The notes under the pieces: generated by a model | The model's input: the letters and a program-made list of their open reading frames with translations, nothing else | Told to the model about the DNA's origin: nothing | The model's database searches: none | Position numbers and translations under genes: made by a program | Shown: one piece after another, positions 45,401 through 57,400 of the stretch | How the letters are laid out: each line of letters opens with the position of its first letter | Numbering within the stretch: the first letter of the stretch is position 1 | DNA from: Lutjanus erythropterus | Lineage: Eukaryota > Chordata > Actinopteri > Lutjaniformes > Lutjanidae | DNA: 64,000 nucleotides | Assembly (NCBI GenBank): GCA_020091685.1 | Contig: CM034601.1 | Span: forward strand, 2,046,920 to 2,110,919 | Reading direction: 5' to 3'

Positions 45401-47032
45401 CTCAAGTATCGCTGGTTCCTTCTTGTCTTCACTATGTGCTACATTCTCACATGGGTGGCCTTTGGTGGGATCTACTTCTTTGGTGCCTGGTTGCGTGACG
45501 ACATTGCACATGTTCACGACCCGCTGTGGAAGGCATGCTTTGAAAACGTAGATGGTTTCCTTTCAGCTCTGCTGCTTTCATTAGAGAGCCAGAGGACTAT
45601 CGGGTACGGCTCCAGGATGGTGACAGCGAACTGCCCTGAGGGTACGATCATCCTGATGGTCCAGTCCATCCTCGGCTCCATCATCGACGCTCTGATGGTG
45701 GGCTGCATGTTCGTTAAGATCTCCCGGCCCCAGCAGAGAGCCCAGACGCTGATCTTCAGCAAACACTGCGTTATATGTGAACGTGACGAGAAGCTGTGCA
45801 TGCTCTTCCGCATCGGTGACCTGAGAGAGAGCCACATGGTGGACGCCAAGATCCGGGCCAAGCTGATCAAGTCCAGACAGACCAAGGAGGGCGAGTTCAT
45901 CCCACTGGAGCAGTCAGAAATCAATCTGGGCTATGACACCGGGGGAGACAGGCTGCTCCTGGTGGAACCGCAGACCATTACCCACGTCATCAATGAAAGC
46001 AGCCCCTTCTGGGAGGTTGGGTCTGACCGTCTGAAGAGGGAGACCTTTGAGATCATTGTCATCCTGGAGGGCATCGTGGAAGCATCTGGTTTGTATTTTC
46101 AAATTTTGTGCTGTCCTCCAACTAAGTATTTTAGATCATATTTGTCCTAAAAGAAGGATAGTCAATGGTGCATCTAGTAGGAGTTATGATTAGATGGAAA
46201 GACCCTGGTCATGGTCACTGATCATCAAGATTCAGTCCTGTTCTATTGACTCTCTGATCACTTATTTTGTGTTGCACTATAACTAAACACACAACACAAC
46301 TGTTGTGCTTGAGATATCTTTGTCTCTGCAGTCATGATAAAAGAAGCTCCTGCACACTGCTTTTGCTCAGCATCAAAATTTATTGATCATACTAATGTTT
46401 CAGTCCTTCTGGACCAAAATACTCATGACAAACGTACAGAGACCAAAATGTTAGTATAATCAATAAACTGGGAAGCTGAGCAAGAGAAAGGTACAGGATC
46501 TTCTTTTCTCAAGCCTTGAAGCAACATTTTCCAACACACCTGCGTCTGAGATAGTCGGATGTGCAAATATATGCGTGGAAAAAGAACTTCACTATTTAAA
46601 AAATGTGATTAGATTGCAGGTCTTGGTGCTACCTGCAAATGCTCACCAAAGCTAATGGTTATGGTGTGGGATGATGCATTTTAAAATGTATTTTCATAAA
46701 AACGGACATCGAGCATTGAAATTGTTACATTACGGGTGTATATCTTTGTGTGAATGCTGTTGTGAATTTATTTGTAAGCTCTTTCTTTACTAAAGTTACA
46801 TTCACGTGACCCTCTGATGCTTTGTTGTGTCGCAGGTATGACCTGCCAAGCGAGGACATCCTACACAGAGGATGAGGTCCTCTGGGGCCACCGATTTGAG
46901 TCGTGTATTTCCTTGGAGAAAGGGGCGTTTCGTGTGGACTACAGCGCATTTGACAAAGTCTTTGAAGTCCAAATGTCCCGACTCAGCGCAAAAGACAGGA
47001 ACATGACCAAGGAACAAGAGGATGTGTTTTAA
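42466..47032 (+). CDS. G-protein-gated-type inward-rectifier K+ channel (Kir3-like) with long N terminus
   Basis: Membrane K+ channel subunit; four subunits form the pore. Exons 42466-42660, 44879-46088 and 46836-47032 give 533 residues. An in-frame TGA at 42433-42435 fixes the first ATG at 42466; an in-exon ATG at 44909 would give a form starting MTTERTSL. Order: a Ser/Pro/Gln-rich N terminus of about 240 residues, [13 protein letters not shown]1 (about 244-266), pore helix and filter TIGYG (305-309) with GYGSR, TM2 (about 320-345) with Asp335 at the rectification position (GIRK1 also has Asp), then the cytoplasmic Kir domain ([63 protein letters not shown]). The C-terminal block is closest to KCNJ3 as I recall that family, but the pore loop is not. 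A fish-specific paralogue such as kcnj19 is possible, so no symbol is given. Confidence 0.88.
42793..42845 (+). mobile_element. AAAGGGATAGTTC element end
   Basis: TTAAAGGGATAGTTCCTCAA AAATGAAAATTTCAGTCACC is the common fish element terminus. Its other end was not located. Confidence 0.55.
43430..43868 (+). mobile_element. CCAGTGTGTAAGATCTAGGGG...CTAGATGCCACTAAATCC element
   Basis: Starts GCTCCAGTGTGTAAGATCTA and ends ACTAGATGCCACTAAATCCC ACACACTG, near-complementary ends of a common teleost non-autonomous element. About 43568-43700 in the middle departs from the family as I know it and may be a nested insertion. A second, partial copy is at 57003-57115. Confidence 0.75.
44155..44670. repeat. 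Degenerate GCTAGCTA minisatellite, about 38-bp period
   Basis: About 14 units, each with TTGCTAGCTA or a decayed form followed by A-rich sequence and often ATTAACAAAA or GTTACATTA. Unit starts fall near 44161, 44196, 44226, 44271, 44301, 44326, 44365, 44403, 44447, 44487, 44523, 44567, 44601 and 44640. A longer unit of about 114 bases (TTGCCAAAAAGAAAAAAGGC ATTA) is seen twice near the right end. Intron 2 of the channel gene, 0.2 kb before the main coding exon. Confidence 0.8.
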
Positions 47033-47254
47033 AAAAATGTTTCTTATACCAGCAGTTCTTACATCACACATGTACAATATGTATATATAAAATATGAGCA
47101 ACTTAAGATGATTGTGATATTCCCTGATAAAATAAGAACTGAGCAGCCATGATTTATGTTCTGTTGTATATGTAATAATGTTTGTTTTATGTTTTCCTAT
47201 CATCTGTCATTTAATCTATGTTAAATCATGAAATGTTTTATGCAGTGTTCAAAA

Positions 47255-47260
47255 AATAAA
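47255..47260 (+). terminator. Polyadenylation signal of the K+ channel gene
   Basis: AATAAA about 220 bases after the TAA at 47030-47032, followed by a GT-rich stretch. Confidence 0.7.
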
Positions 47261-47269
47261 AACCTTGAA

Positions 47270-48410
47270 GTGTCCTGCTGAACCCAGTCGTCTGTGGTCA
47301 TTTTTGGACAACTCAAAAATAGTTTGGCAAAATAAACCCAAAGATAAACTTACTTTCTGGTTGACATCAATCAACCTAAGCATGGGATGTCTGTCCTGTG
47401 GTGACTTTTACCGATAATACAGTTCATACTGATGAGATAAGTACTCGTACAGCAGACTGGTCCCTGTCTGAATTTTGTTATTACTTAAGTCATTATTTAA
47501 TGAATACTGAGTATTGATGCCTAAACATTGATGATAGTAAGTAACTAACTACAGCTGTCAGATGAGCTTTTGTCTTTTTCTTTATTGCAGAATACAAATA
47601 AATTAATGATCACGATAAAAATAATGGATTTAATGCTTAATTAATATATAACTGTATATTGTATAATAATGTAGTGTAGTATAATGAAAGTAATATAATA
47701 AATCTTAAATAAATTAATAAATTCCATTGTTACAAACAAGCTTTTATTGAGATCTACCTCAGGTGGGGCATCTTTAAGTAGATATAAGCAGTAGATTGCA
47801 CTATGGATAAATGAAGGTATATATAATTAAATAAGTAAAATTATAAATAGTGAATAAATGTGTGAATAAAATGACATGCATATTTAGATAAATAAATATC
47901 AGTGTCTGTAAATATAAATAAAATGTAGATAAATAAATAATTAAATAAACACAATTTGTGATTTATATATTTATGGTGATGACAATCAGCGTTAATTACA
48001 CATTTACACAAGTATTTTATTATATAATTATTTATGTATTTATACATTTAGTTACTACTTTTTCAGAGACGATGGTGAGAGAAGCTCTTAAAAATCTGTT
48101 TGAACATTTCTTGTCTAAAAAAGGACCAGCTGCCAGATGAATGTAGTGCAGTTGAGGATTGAAGAAGCATAAAATGAAAATTCTCAGTTAAGTAATTAAA
48201 AACTAGTGGCTGTACTTAATTAAAGTGCTGGAGTAGCTCTACAGTTACACTCTACTACTGAATATTGTCTGTGGAAATTGTGGGAATTATACTATTTGAT
48301 CAGTTTCTCTTGATTATGACAAAACCTCCAGCCCGATAGATGACGCTGATGCAACCAAACGTCGAACGCCTTAAAATCCAACGAAGAAGAATCGGTGCCA
48401 GAAGAGCAGC
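47270..48410. other. AT-rich spacer between the K+ channel gene and pom121
   Basis: About 47620-48060 is extremely AT-rich with repeated ATAAATAAAT-type sequence. No gene is recognised. The last about 60 bases, with AACGAAGAAGAATCGG near 48379, belong to the pom121 promoter region. Confidence 0.65.
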
Positions 48411-48450
48411 ATGATGGGATATGAGAGTCCTCCGGCGGCGCGCTGCCGCC

Positions 48451-51400
48451 ATGTCACCTAGAGAGAAACATTTAGCGCTTCTCTCTGTTTTAGGCATAGT
48501 TAGTTTTGCTCTTTATTATATTCCTACTTTTCTTTACGCGACTTTAATTCTTGCAGTTTGTTGTCTTGTGTGTTACTACCACAGCGGAGAACCGCTTCCC
48601 GCCAGGTTAGGCCTGAATCCGCGGGCTGGGCTTAACGTCCCAGCCGTGCTCAGGCGCTGGCTGTGGGGTTGGGGGGTTACCGGCGTGTCGGTGGCGGCGG
48701 CACGGGGGAAAACGAGGAGTAATAGAAACAAAACCGAGCTCCGGGAGCCAGAGGGGCACTTCAGAGAGAGGTTCGCCGAAACTGGGATTTATCGGAGGGA
48801 AACGTTGGCAAGTGACTCATTTCTTTTCAGCCCTCGGGATTTCCTCATGGGGAGCTACATCGGGAAACCTGAAAGTCCAACGGCGGAGACCGGGAGGCCG
48901 AGAGCAGGGAGAAATCCCCGAGAGCAGCTGCGGGAAAAACTGTCCAGACCCAACCATGCTGTCTATACCCCCAACAGGAGGCTGTCATTCGCTGGGTACG
49001 TTCATAATCAAACTACGCTACTAACGTAAGTCCGGTTGGTGGCGTCCACAAGATAAACGTTCAATTTCTGGCGGGTTTTAATCATTAACTCTTGAGCCTT
49101 TGACAGGATCTTTATCAGCACTCTCAAATATACAAACGTTTTATTCATATATGTTTGCATGTTCAAAATGTGTGACGTTATAGTAAGACAGTTTACAATT
49201 TACACCAACTAGCTCACAGGATTTATTGTAATCCATAGAAATAGCATTATTATTAAGTTGTGAACCATTATTATGAGTGAAATTTTGATTTTTCTCTGAT
49301 ATTAAATATTTAAGAATAGGAATACAACAACATGCCTCATTTATTTGGTTTTAATTTGATTTATTTACAAAATTGTGGCTTAATATAATTTTTAAAACAC
49401 AACATATCAGTCTTTTACATGGACACCTTAAAGGGACAGTTCACCCCCAAATCAAAGACACTCATTTTCCTCTGGCTCCATCATTTTCACTAGTGTTCAC
49501 ATAATCCCAGCATTATCATCATCATAATTATCAAGACTGACACAGGTATTCAATGTTTGACACTAGGAAGCACCTAATAATAGTAATGATGATGAACAAA
49601 CAATACTTCAGAAAGTAGATAAGGTAATAGACTCAATAACAGAGAAATCAATCATTACTAATGCAATTCAATAACTTCAGTCAGTGATTTAACTTTTCCT
49701 TTTCTCAACACACCACCAGCACACCTAAAAGTCCATGAACTAATTTTCATTGTTCAAAAGTTGCCATATGTCCATATAAGTGCGTCTAGTCAGCCAAGTA
49801 GTCAGAAGGCAATGCACACTATGCTCAAGACCTGTGGTTATGTGGTGTAGTGGTCTCTTGAGGCCTCTGTATGGAGTCATACTAACATGCAAAACTGACA
49901 ATTTCAGCATATTGTAAGAATATGGTCAAAAGGTCCCGTTTCATGTGCTCCCATCCTTGACCTCTGCATGTCACTCTGTGTCTTACAGCCTTCCATTTGT
50001 AACCTTTAGGGGCAAAGTCATCAGAACTTTTTACCTGTCATCCAGCCACTGGTTGCATCTTAACATATATTTGTATGATGCAACAGATGTCTGTTGTCTG
50101 TCAGGAATGATGAAAAATTTGCCTGGTCTTAAAACAACATTTAAATTCAACATTGCCAGCGTAGTCTATGGAAATGTTGAATGCAAAAGCTGGTTTTGCT
50201 GCAGGTCTAGACCGTACACAGCAGACATGTTAGAGATCAGAAAAAGTTACCTTGAAGCTGGAATCAGCTGCTGCATAACAGGTTAAAAGATGCATTTAGA
50301 TTTGCTCTGTATTGTTTGAGAAGAGGATGTTTTATGACTGAATATACAGAGGGTCTGAAGTTACACTTGTGTCTTGGCTATATTTTCGATGCAGATGAAT
50401 GTATCTCCAGTTGCATCACATTGTTTTTTTGTTTTGTTTTTTACCCTCAGGGAGCCATCGGGCACCGTGGGCAGGTTCACCATCACCCCCCAGCGTCACT
50501 ACCCCCTGCAGCAGCCGGGTGTGTCATCAGTTGGAGTCCTGCCTCCCGTCAGGTGGGATGGCTTCAGGAAGAAAAACATCCTCAGCCCCCGTAACTCTCC
50601 AGCTGTCCTCAGCCCCGTCACAGTGAAGATCGCCAGGCCGGACCACCACAGCACCCCCAGGTCTTTACATTCACACAGACACTTAGTCTGCCATCATACC
50701 ATCTCATACCGTACATCTCTGGTGATTGTTGAAGCCACAGATAGTGGTGGTGTTTTATTGGACTATCATACGTCCAGTGCTCAGTAAAACCCTGATTTGT
50801 GGGTTGTGCTCTGCTGTGTCTTAACTTTTAACACTGACCAGTGCTGTATCGTTACCCGTTTTGTTTTTAGTTTTGACCATCTGAGTTGTGCAGGGCTCCC
50901 TAGGGCCCCTGCGGACCCCTGCTCCAGAGAAAGTGTCCTCAAGGTGTTGAAGGAAAGCCGAAAGAGAGACGTGGAGGATGAGGACAGAAGCTTCACAACT
51001 GAACAGAGAAGCAAACGAAGGTACGGGGTGAGAGGGGACTCTGGAGGGACCACAACAGAGCCAGCAAGCTTCTCTACTGGCTTTGATTACTTTTGTACAG
51101 TATAGCAAGTTAGCAAGGTTACAGAAAAGTATGCATGCCTTTTGCTCTCTGCATTTGTCTCATGGCCTCATCGTTTCCTTTGACCTGGAATGATGGCATC
51201 AGATGTAGATCACATTTGGACATGAGGTGGAAATTAATCTTAGGGACTGTGATTGCCAGAGCTTTTTTCCAGCTAAGATGCATTTGTTGCTAAGATATGA
51301 TTATCTGTGAAAGTAATGGTTAACTTATGAGTTAGATGTATCTAATTTTGCAGATACTTTGTGTGATCAACAAACACTGAATTAAAAATGTCAGCACAAG

Positions 51401-54400
51401 GTAGAGTACTTGCTTTCTTTGCGAGTACCATGAATTGCTTCAAGAGCTGAAATTGGAAGGGGCTTGGTTTAAGGAGTATTGTATGAGCAGGTTTGTTGTG
51501 TTTGTCCCGCCCTTCCTCCACTGTAATTGAGTGTTTGAGTACAAAGTGGCAGTGATGAGTTCAGCATTTTACCTAAACAAACAACATACATTTTTCAACT
51601 TTAAGTGGCCAGAAAAAAACCACAATGTGCAGTGCTCAGTTCCTCGTTATGCTGCAGGTGTTTTTTAGCACCGTGTAAATACGCAGTCCTCCCATTGCAG
51701 ACAATTCAAAAAATACATCGGCCTCAGGAAAATAAAAACCTTTGGTGTACACGTCCCCTTAATGTCCAAACTGAACACTATAAAGTGATCCACCAAAACT
51801 GCTTAGATGGTGAACTGAACTATGTGGTAGGTGTTTTTGTTTCAGTCCCAGATGGCAATTTCTTTGCCATTTTCACTGTCCACACAGTGGACAAGTCTGA
51901 ATTCAATGCTGTCAGACTAATGTAAAGGCTGCAGAAAGTTAAACATACAGAGAAAGGGGGAGAGAAATGTGTGTCTTGCGCTGCTGTACAACATTTTGGA
52001 ATAAATTTATTGTCTCTTAGGCACAAATAACATAAAATCAGTTAATCTTACCGGCACTTGCTCTTATATTTTCACTCTTCATTCATACCAACTACCTATA
52101 AAATTCTCAACATATATTAAGAGAATCTCTCGCTTTTCATTAGATATGTCAGCACAATTACAGAGAGTCAGTTGTGCTGACATATCTAACTGAAATCCTC
52201 AGTAACGTTACTATTAAAGAAATATGTCTTACAGACAAAAAGCACCGATTTAACAGATAGATGAAGCCAGCAATTAAATATTACATGTCTAAAAGGGCTT
52301 GAGATATTTTTTCAACTTTCCTTTTACAACATAAATTGAGACATGTAAAGTTAAAAGGACTCTTTAGAACTTTGTTCATGCATTCACTCTTTTGAGGTGT
52401 TATGTCATATTTGTAATCTATTTTTGTTTCCCAAGGCGTAACGACAGCGGTGGAAGTGCTCACTCTGCGTTTGGGCCTCTTTTGCCCAATGGAACACCAT
52501 CACAGCTGGTCCCTAAGTGAGTTAAACATTTCTAAAGAGACCTCATGTTGTCACATCTCGTCTTTGAGTTTTATGGACCGTGTATCCGACGCTGTAAAGC
52601 CTGTAGCACTCTGTGAAATGCTGTACCTGCTTTTCTCCAGGCCAGGAAGCCTGAAAAGAGGGATGACCTCACTGATGGAGGAGTCCACCATGAAGAGGTC
52701 TCGCACCTCCTCCATCAGCTCTGGCAGTGGTGCCCATGCCCCGAGAGGAACCCCAGGCAGTGGGAGAAACCCCATCCACAGCTCCTACAGCTCGTCACTA
52801 GGCCTCAGCCAGGTAACGCACACCTCCTGTGTTACAGTGAACAACATGTCCCTGCAGCGATATAGTGGAGTTTTTAAGTTAGTTGACTTTATTATCTACA
52901 TTTTTTACTTTCACAGTGGAAGAAACGTTCAGCACCCAGCCCAACTCTGTCCAGCCCCGGATCGTCTCGCTCTCAGACTCCAGAAGGAGCCTCAAAAAGA
53001 CCCAAGTATGTCTCTGCTGGTTTCCTGCTGCTCCTCCATGTTAAATCTGTTATGTATATTACAGTTTTTAACTTGTGGTTTCGTTACCAGGGAGGACGAC
53101 GGGCAGTCTCCCAGCTCAGCATCCTCAGTGAGGTCGGACCAGGCAGCTTCTGAAAAGGCACCCGTTACTTGTAAGTCTCACTTATCTCCAGTGGCTGTGT
53201 TGTGTTGAAAACAAAAGACTTATCCAGGCTTAGAAGTGTGCCTCTGTGCAGCATGGCTGTATAATATTGACTCAATATTTTAATTGATAATTAGAGCTGC
53301 ATAAGGCTACTTTTCCTTTGGTAATTAGAGATTACTTTAATTGGACTTTCGACTGAGTCATTTCATATCCCTCAGAGGTATTTTTGTACTTTTCCAACAT
53401 GGGGCTAGTTTTTGTGGGACTCTACTCTAAACCTGATTAACTGCAGTATCTCTGTGCTTTTTGTGTATCTTATGTCAGCAGCTTAATCGTGTGTTACATA
53501 AATGGCTAGTGGCTGTGAACACTGGCCACACTTTGTCTGCTGCAAGTTCATCCTGGCACTTAAATCTAGGGATTCACTGATCTGACTTTTTCTCTCCCGA
53601 TACAATTCCAGTACTTCGACTTAGGGTATATGAGCAGCCTCTTTATTTAATATATTAAAAAAACCTTACAGTGTGGAATTTTTGGAATCAGCTTTTTAAT
53701 CAAATAAAGCAACAAAGTGCCAAAGACATGTGCCAAAGATGGTGTGGCTAGAATAAGATGTTATAATAAAATATGCGTTAGCTCTATCTGTGGCGTTATT
53801 GTGGCTGGGAGACATCGGGTTAAAGTAAATGCTTTGTCACAATGTGGTTGCTTCCTCCCTTGCATGAATTATTCTTACTGCAGGTGTTGCATAAGTGCAA
53901 GGTGTCTGATTTAATCCTCACTCATCCCTCACTCAGTGGAGACAGCGAATTTATTGTGTTTGGAAAGTCTAATCATTTAGCAGTGGCGCTGTGCTGCTGT
54001 TGAATGCGTATAGGGGAAACACTGTTTAACCTCTAGGCCACAAGGGTGCCTCTGGATTTATTTTTATCTTAGGTAACATGAGGACAGGGATGTGACAGTG
54101 GCAAATGAGTCCACTGTGAGTGAATGAATGAATGTGGCTGACAACAGAACAACTGAATTTGATAAAGAAACTGCTTCACAACTGACTGATATTTAATTCA
54201 CTTAACATGGTCAGTATCGGTGCAGATGCTGATCAGTTTATCCCAACCAGAAACCTCTGACACCTGCTTCACTGAACACAGAGTGTGTATTTTAGTTGGA
54301 TTTAGTTTCATTTTCAGTTTATTTTATGATCATGTTTCAGCCAAACTGACTCCAGTCCCCAAAGTCCCAGTCACTACCTCAACAGACTTTACTGGTAGTG

Positions 54401-57400
54401 GTGGGAAGAGAAAACGAAAGATCCAGTTGGTCTCCAGCCACCGGGACGATCAGATCTCTTTGGTAAGGAGTGCTACATTATCACAATTCACACTCCCGCT
54501 GTTGTTTCTATAGTTGTGTTTTACACTGAATTAGATTTCTCTATTTAACTCTTGTTGCTTGTTGATTTGCAGCCCCCGCCTCCAGAGCTGGGCTACACCA
54601 TCACTGTGAAGGACCTGGATGAAGAGAAGAAGGCTGCCATCAGCAAGATCCAGAAGGTCCTGGAGACGCCTGGTGAGTAGAAGCAGCCGCAGAAATAAAC
54701 AGTTTAATTCTTCTTCTGCTTGTCTGCTCTGTTTGTTTCATACTGCACTGTTACCCTCCTCCCTCGTCACACATACAGACTCAAATGCTGGAAGGGTGAC
54801 AGGCTGCCATTCGTTGTCAGTTGAACCTTGAAATAATTTCCTGCTGTCACCACCACGACTCATGACTCAAAAGGCGTGTTGAGAAAAGTTCAGCGTTCTG
54901 CAAATGTGTCAGGGTTCATGCAAAGTCTTGAAAGTTTGGAAAACACTAAATTTCAACCATTATGTTTTCAAGGTTAGAAATATGTTTGAATTTGATCATA
55001 TATGCCGGAGGTTTTCAGAATGAGAGGCAGGCCTCTGCTGGGGGGCTCCGAACTGTGTAAAGGGAAGCTCAATGAATGGAAATAATAAATATTACATTAT
55101 TTATCAAACATGGAGTAGCCTAAATGTGTGGGAACTGGTTAAAGAGAGTTCAGAAATACAGTGAAGGGGAATCTTTCTCAGTTTCTCAGAGTCAGAGGCT
55201 AATAAACACCTTAGGACAGACCTTTTTTTGTATTTGTTGTAGTCTGAAGTAGTGTTGATGTTGGAATACCTTGAAAAAATGAATTTTCAGTACCATTGGT
55301 AAAAACTGACTCCACATTGAGGGAATAAAATTTTAGGTTTTTATTAAAAGATAAATATAACAAGACTATGACATGACAACGGATATTTAACCAGAGCAAA
55401 TTAGATGAGTGAAGAGACACAGACAGCGCTGTGAGTAAGTGAGAGGAGACCAGACTATGTGGGCGCTGCAGTCATGTTTGCAAGAGGAGAGAGAGTGAGA
55501 AAGTGCAGCTGGTACTGGAGTATAATTTCAAATATTCAGTATAGATACTCATCTGTATTTTTAATGCTACTCTGAAGGTATGTGTAACCAAAACTGTAGG
55601 TTATCTTAGTGCAATTGTTAAGTGTGTATGTGATCTAATAAAATAATTGTGATCTCACAGATATAGGCACTTTTTTCCAAGCTTTGTCTTGGAGGAGGCT
55701 GACGGTCTCAGACTTTGAAAATCCCTGATTGAGACACTCACAAAGAAATCTTTTAATATTTGAAATGAATTGATCCCGTCATCATGTTTGTCGTTCAGAG
55801 CTAAATAAGTCTTCTGTTGATCCTGGCGAGCATGATCATACAATCAAAGTCATGAATGGCTGGTAAAATAACTTGACATTATACACTGATTGCTGTGGGA
55901 ATAAATTAATTCTGGTACTTTATTTTTGCAGTTGTCTTTATAGTAACAATTTAGATGTGATGATAAAGGCTTTGAGAGTTTTTGATGTAGGTACCAGGAA
56001 AGTCCTTGAATGTTACTGTTAAAAAGCTGTACTGTCCCTGCCCTCTTCTCTGATTAAAACTTACTGCACTCTTAGAACAGGCGAATCCTTCGCTCAGAAA
56101 ATCAACTACTTGGTCGTGGAGCAGATAAATGGCAACAAGAGAAAAAAAAAACTGCACAATTTGAGCTGAGCATTTAAATTAGAGTAAAGAAACAGTTTTC
56201 CGTTTGAGTCGGTCTGTGAACGGGGGGTGATTTATTCTTCAAAAATAGAAAAGCAGCTTTTCATTTCTGCTTGTTTTGGAGTTGATGTTAAGGTGATTTC
56301 TCTTTTGGCTGGTGTGTCAGAACCATTACGCTCCACCAGTCTAATGTGGCTGTTGCCTGGATAATCCCTCACCCTGACCTCTGACCTTTCTGTTGATCTG
56401 TCCTCGTTTAGCCCCTGAGCCAGAGAAGTCTGTTCCCCCCCCAGCCACCACTTCCACCCAGCCCACCGCCTCAACCAGCTCCACCATCACCACCACCCTG
56501 AGCAGCCTTCTAGCGGCTCCCTTGCCCACATCCTCCAGCTCTGCCATCCCAGTCATCAACCTGGATCCCAGCCCAGGCAGCAGTGTGAGCACAGCACCTG
56601 CAGCCTCCTCCAACCCACTGCTGGAGGCTCTGAAAATGAAGAGCAGCGTTCCTGCCAGCTCCACACCTGCTGCCAGCACGACCTCAGGTATGATCACTGA
56701 ACTGAAGCCTATTCCACAAAAGTTCTTAAGTCATCTTTGCAATATGAACAACCTGGACAAAGTTGTCTGGTTGGAGATGTGACCTGTGACGATACCAGAA
56801 TTTTAAACTTTGATACCATACTAGTATCAAAAATTATGCTTGATAACTCTTTTCGATACCATGCAAAATAAAAACAAAAGTCTGGCATACAAAATAGATT
56901 TTTTTTTTTGTTTGTTTTTTTAAATGAGAACCTGCACACAGTGCTGGATTTTGATCATTTCAATCTTTTAAATTATCTATTGAATTAAAATTATTTCATT
57001 ATTAGGTCTAGTGTGTAAGATTTAGAGGAATTCATTGTCAGAAAGTGGCAGAAATGTTAACATTAGTGTATACTAATTTTTGTTTTGCTGCCACCATAGT
57101 TTCTCCGACACACTTTGAAGTTGAGAGTGACAACAATCCTAAACATTGATCCTATAAATCCTGGTTTTCGCTCTATGTTTTTAAACCTAAGAATAAAGCT
57201 CGAAACTAGAGAGAAGTAATTTTTCTGCCTTTTTTATGCTAAAAATTAACAGGGAAAATCACAGAAGAAAAACAGAAGTCGCGTCATTTTCAACTTGAGT
57301 TAAAATGTTAGATAGAAACCTTTAATATATCTGATAACACGTCACCCATATTCTTGTTTGATTCTGACATGTTTTCTCCCTCCTTGTGTCTGCAGTGTCT

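Noticed and set aside
47620-48060. AT-rich spacer as a replication origin or matrix attachment region
   Set aside because: Composition alone does not support either. It looks like decayed simple repeat.
50090-50285. Possible C/D snoRNA in pom121 intron 1 (ATGATGA at about 50106)
   Set aside because: A C-box-like word is present but no convincing paired D box and terminal stem could be found by eye.
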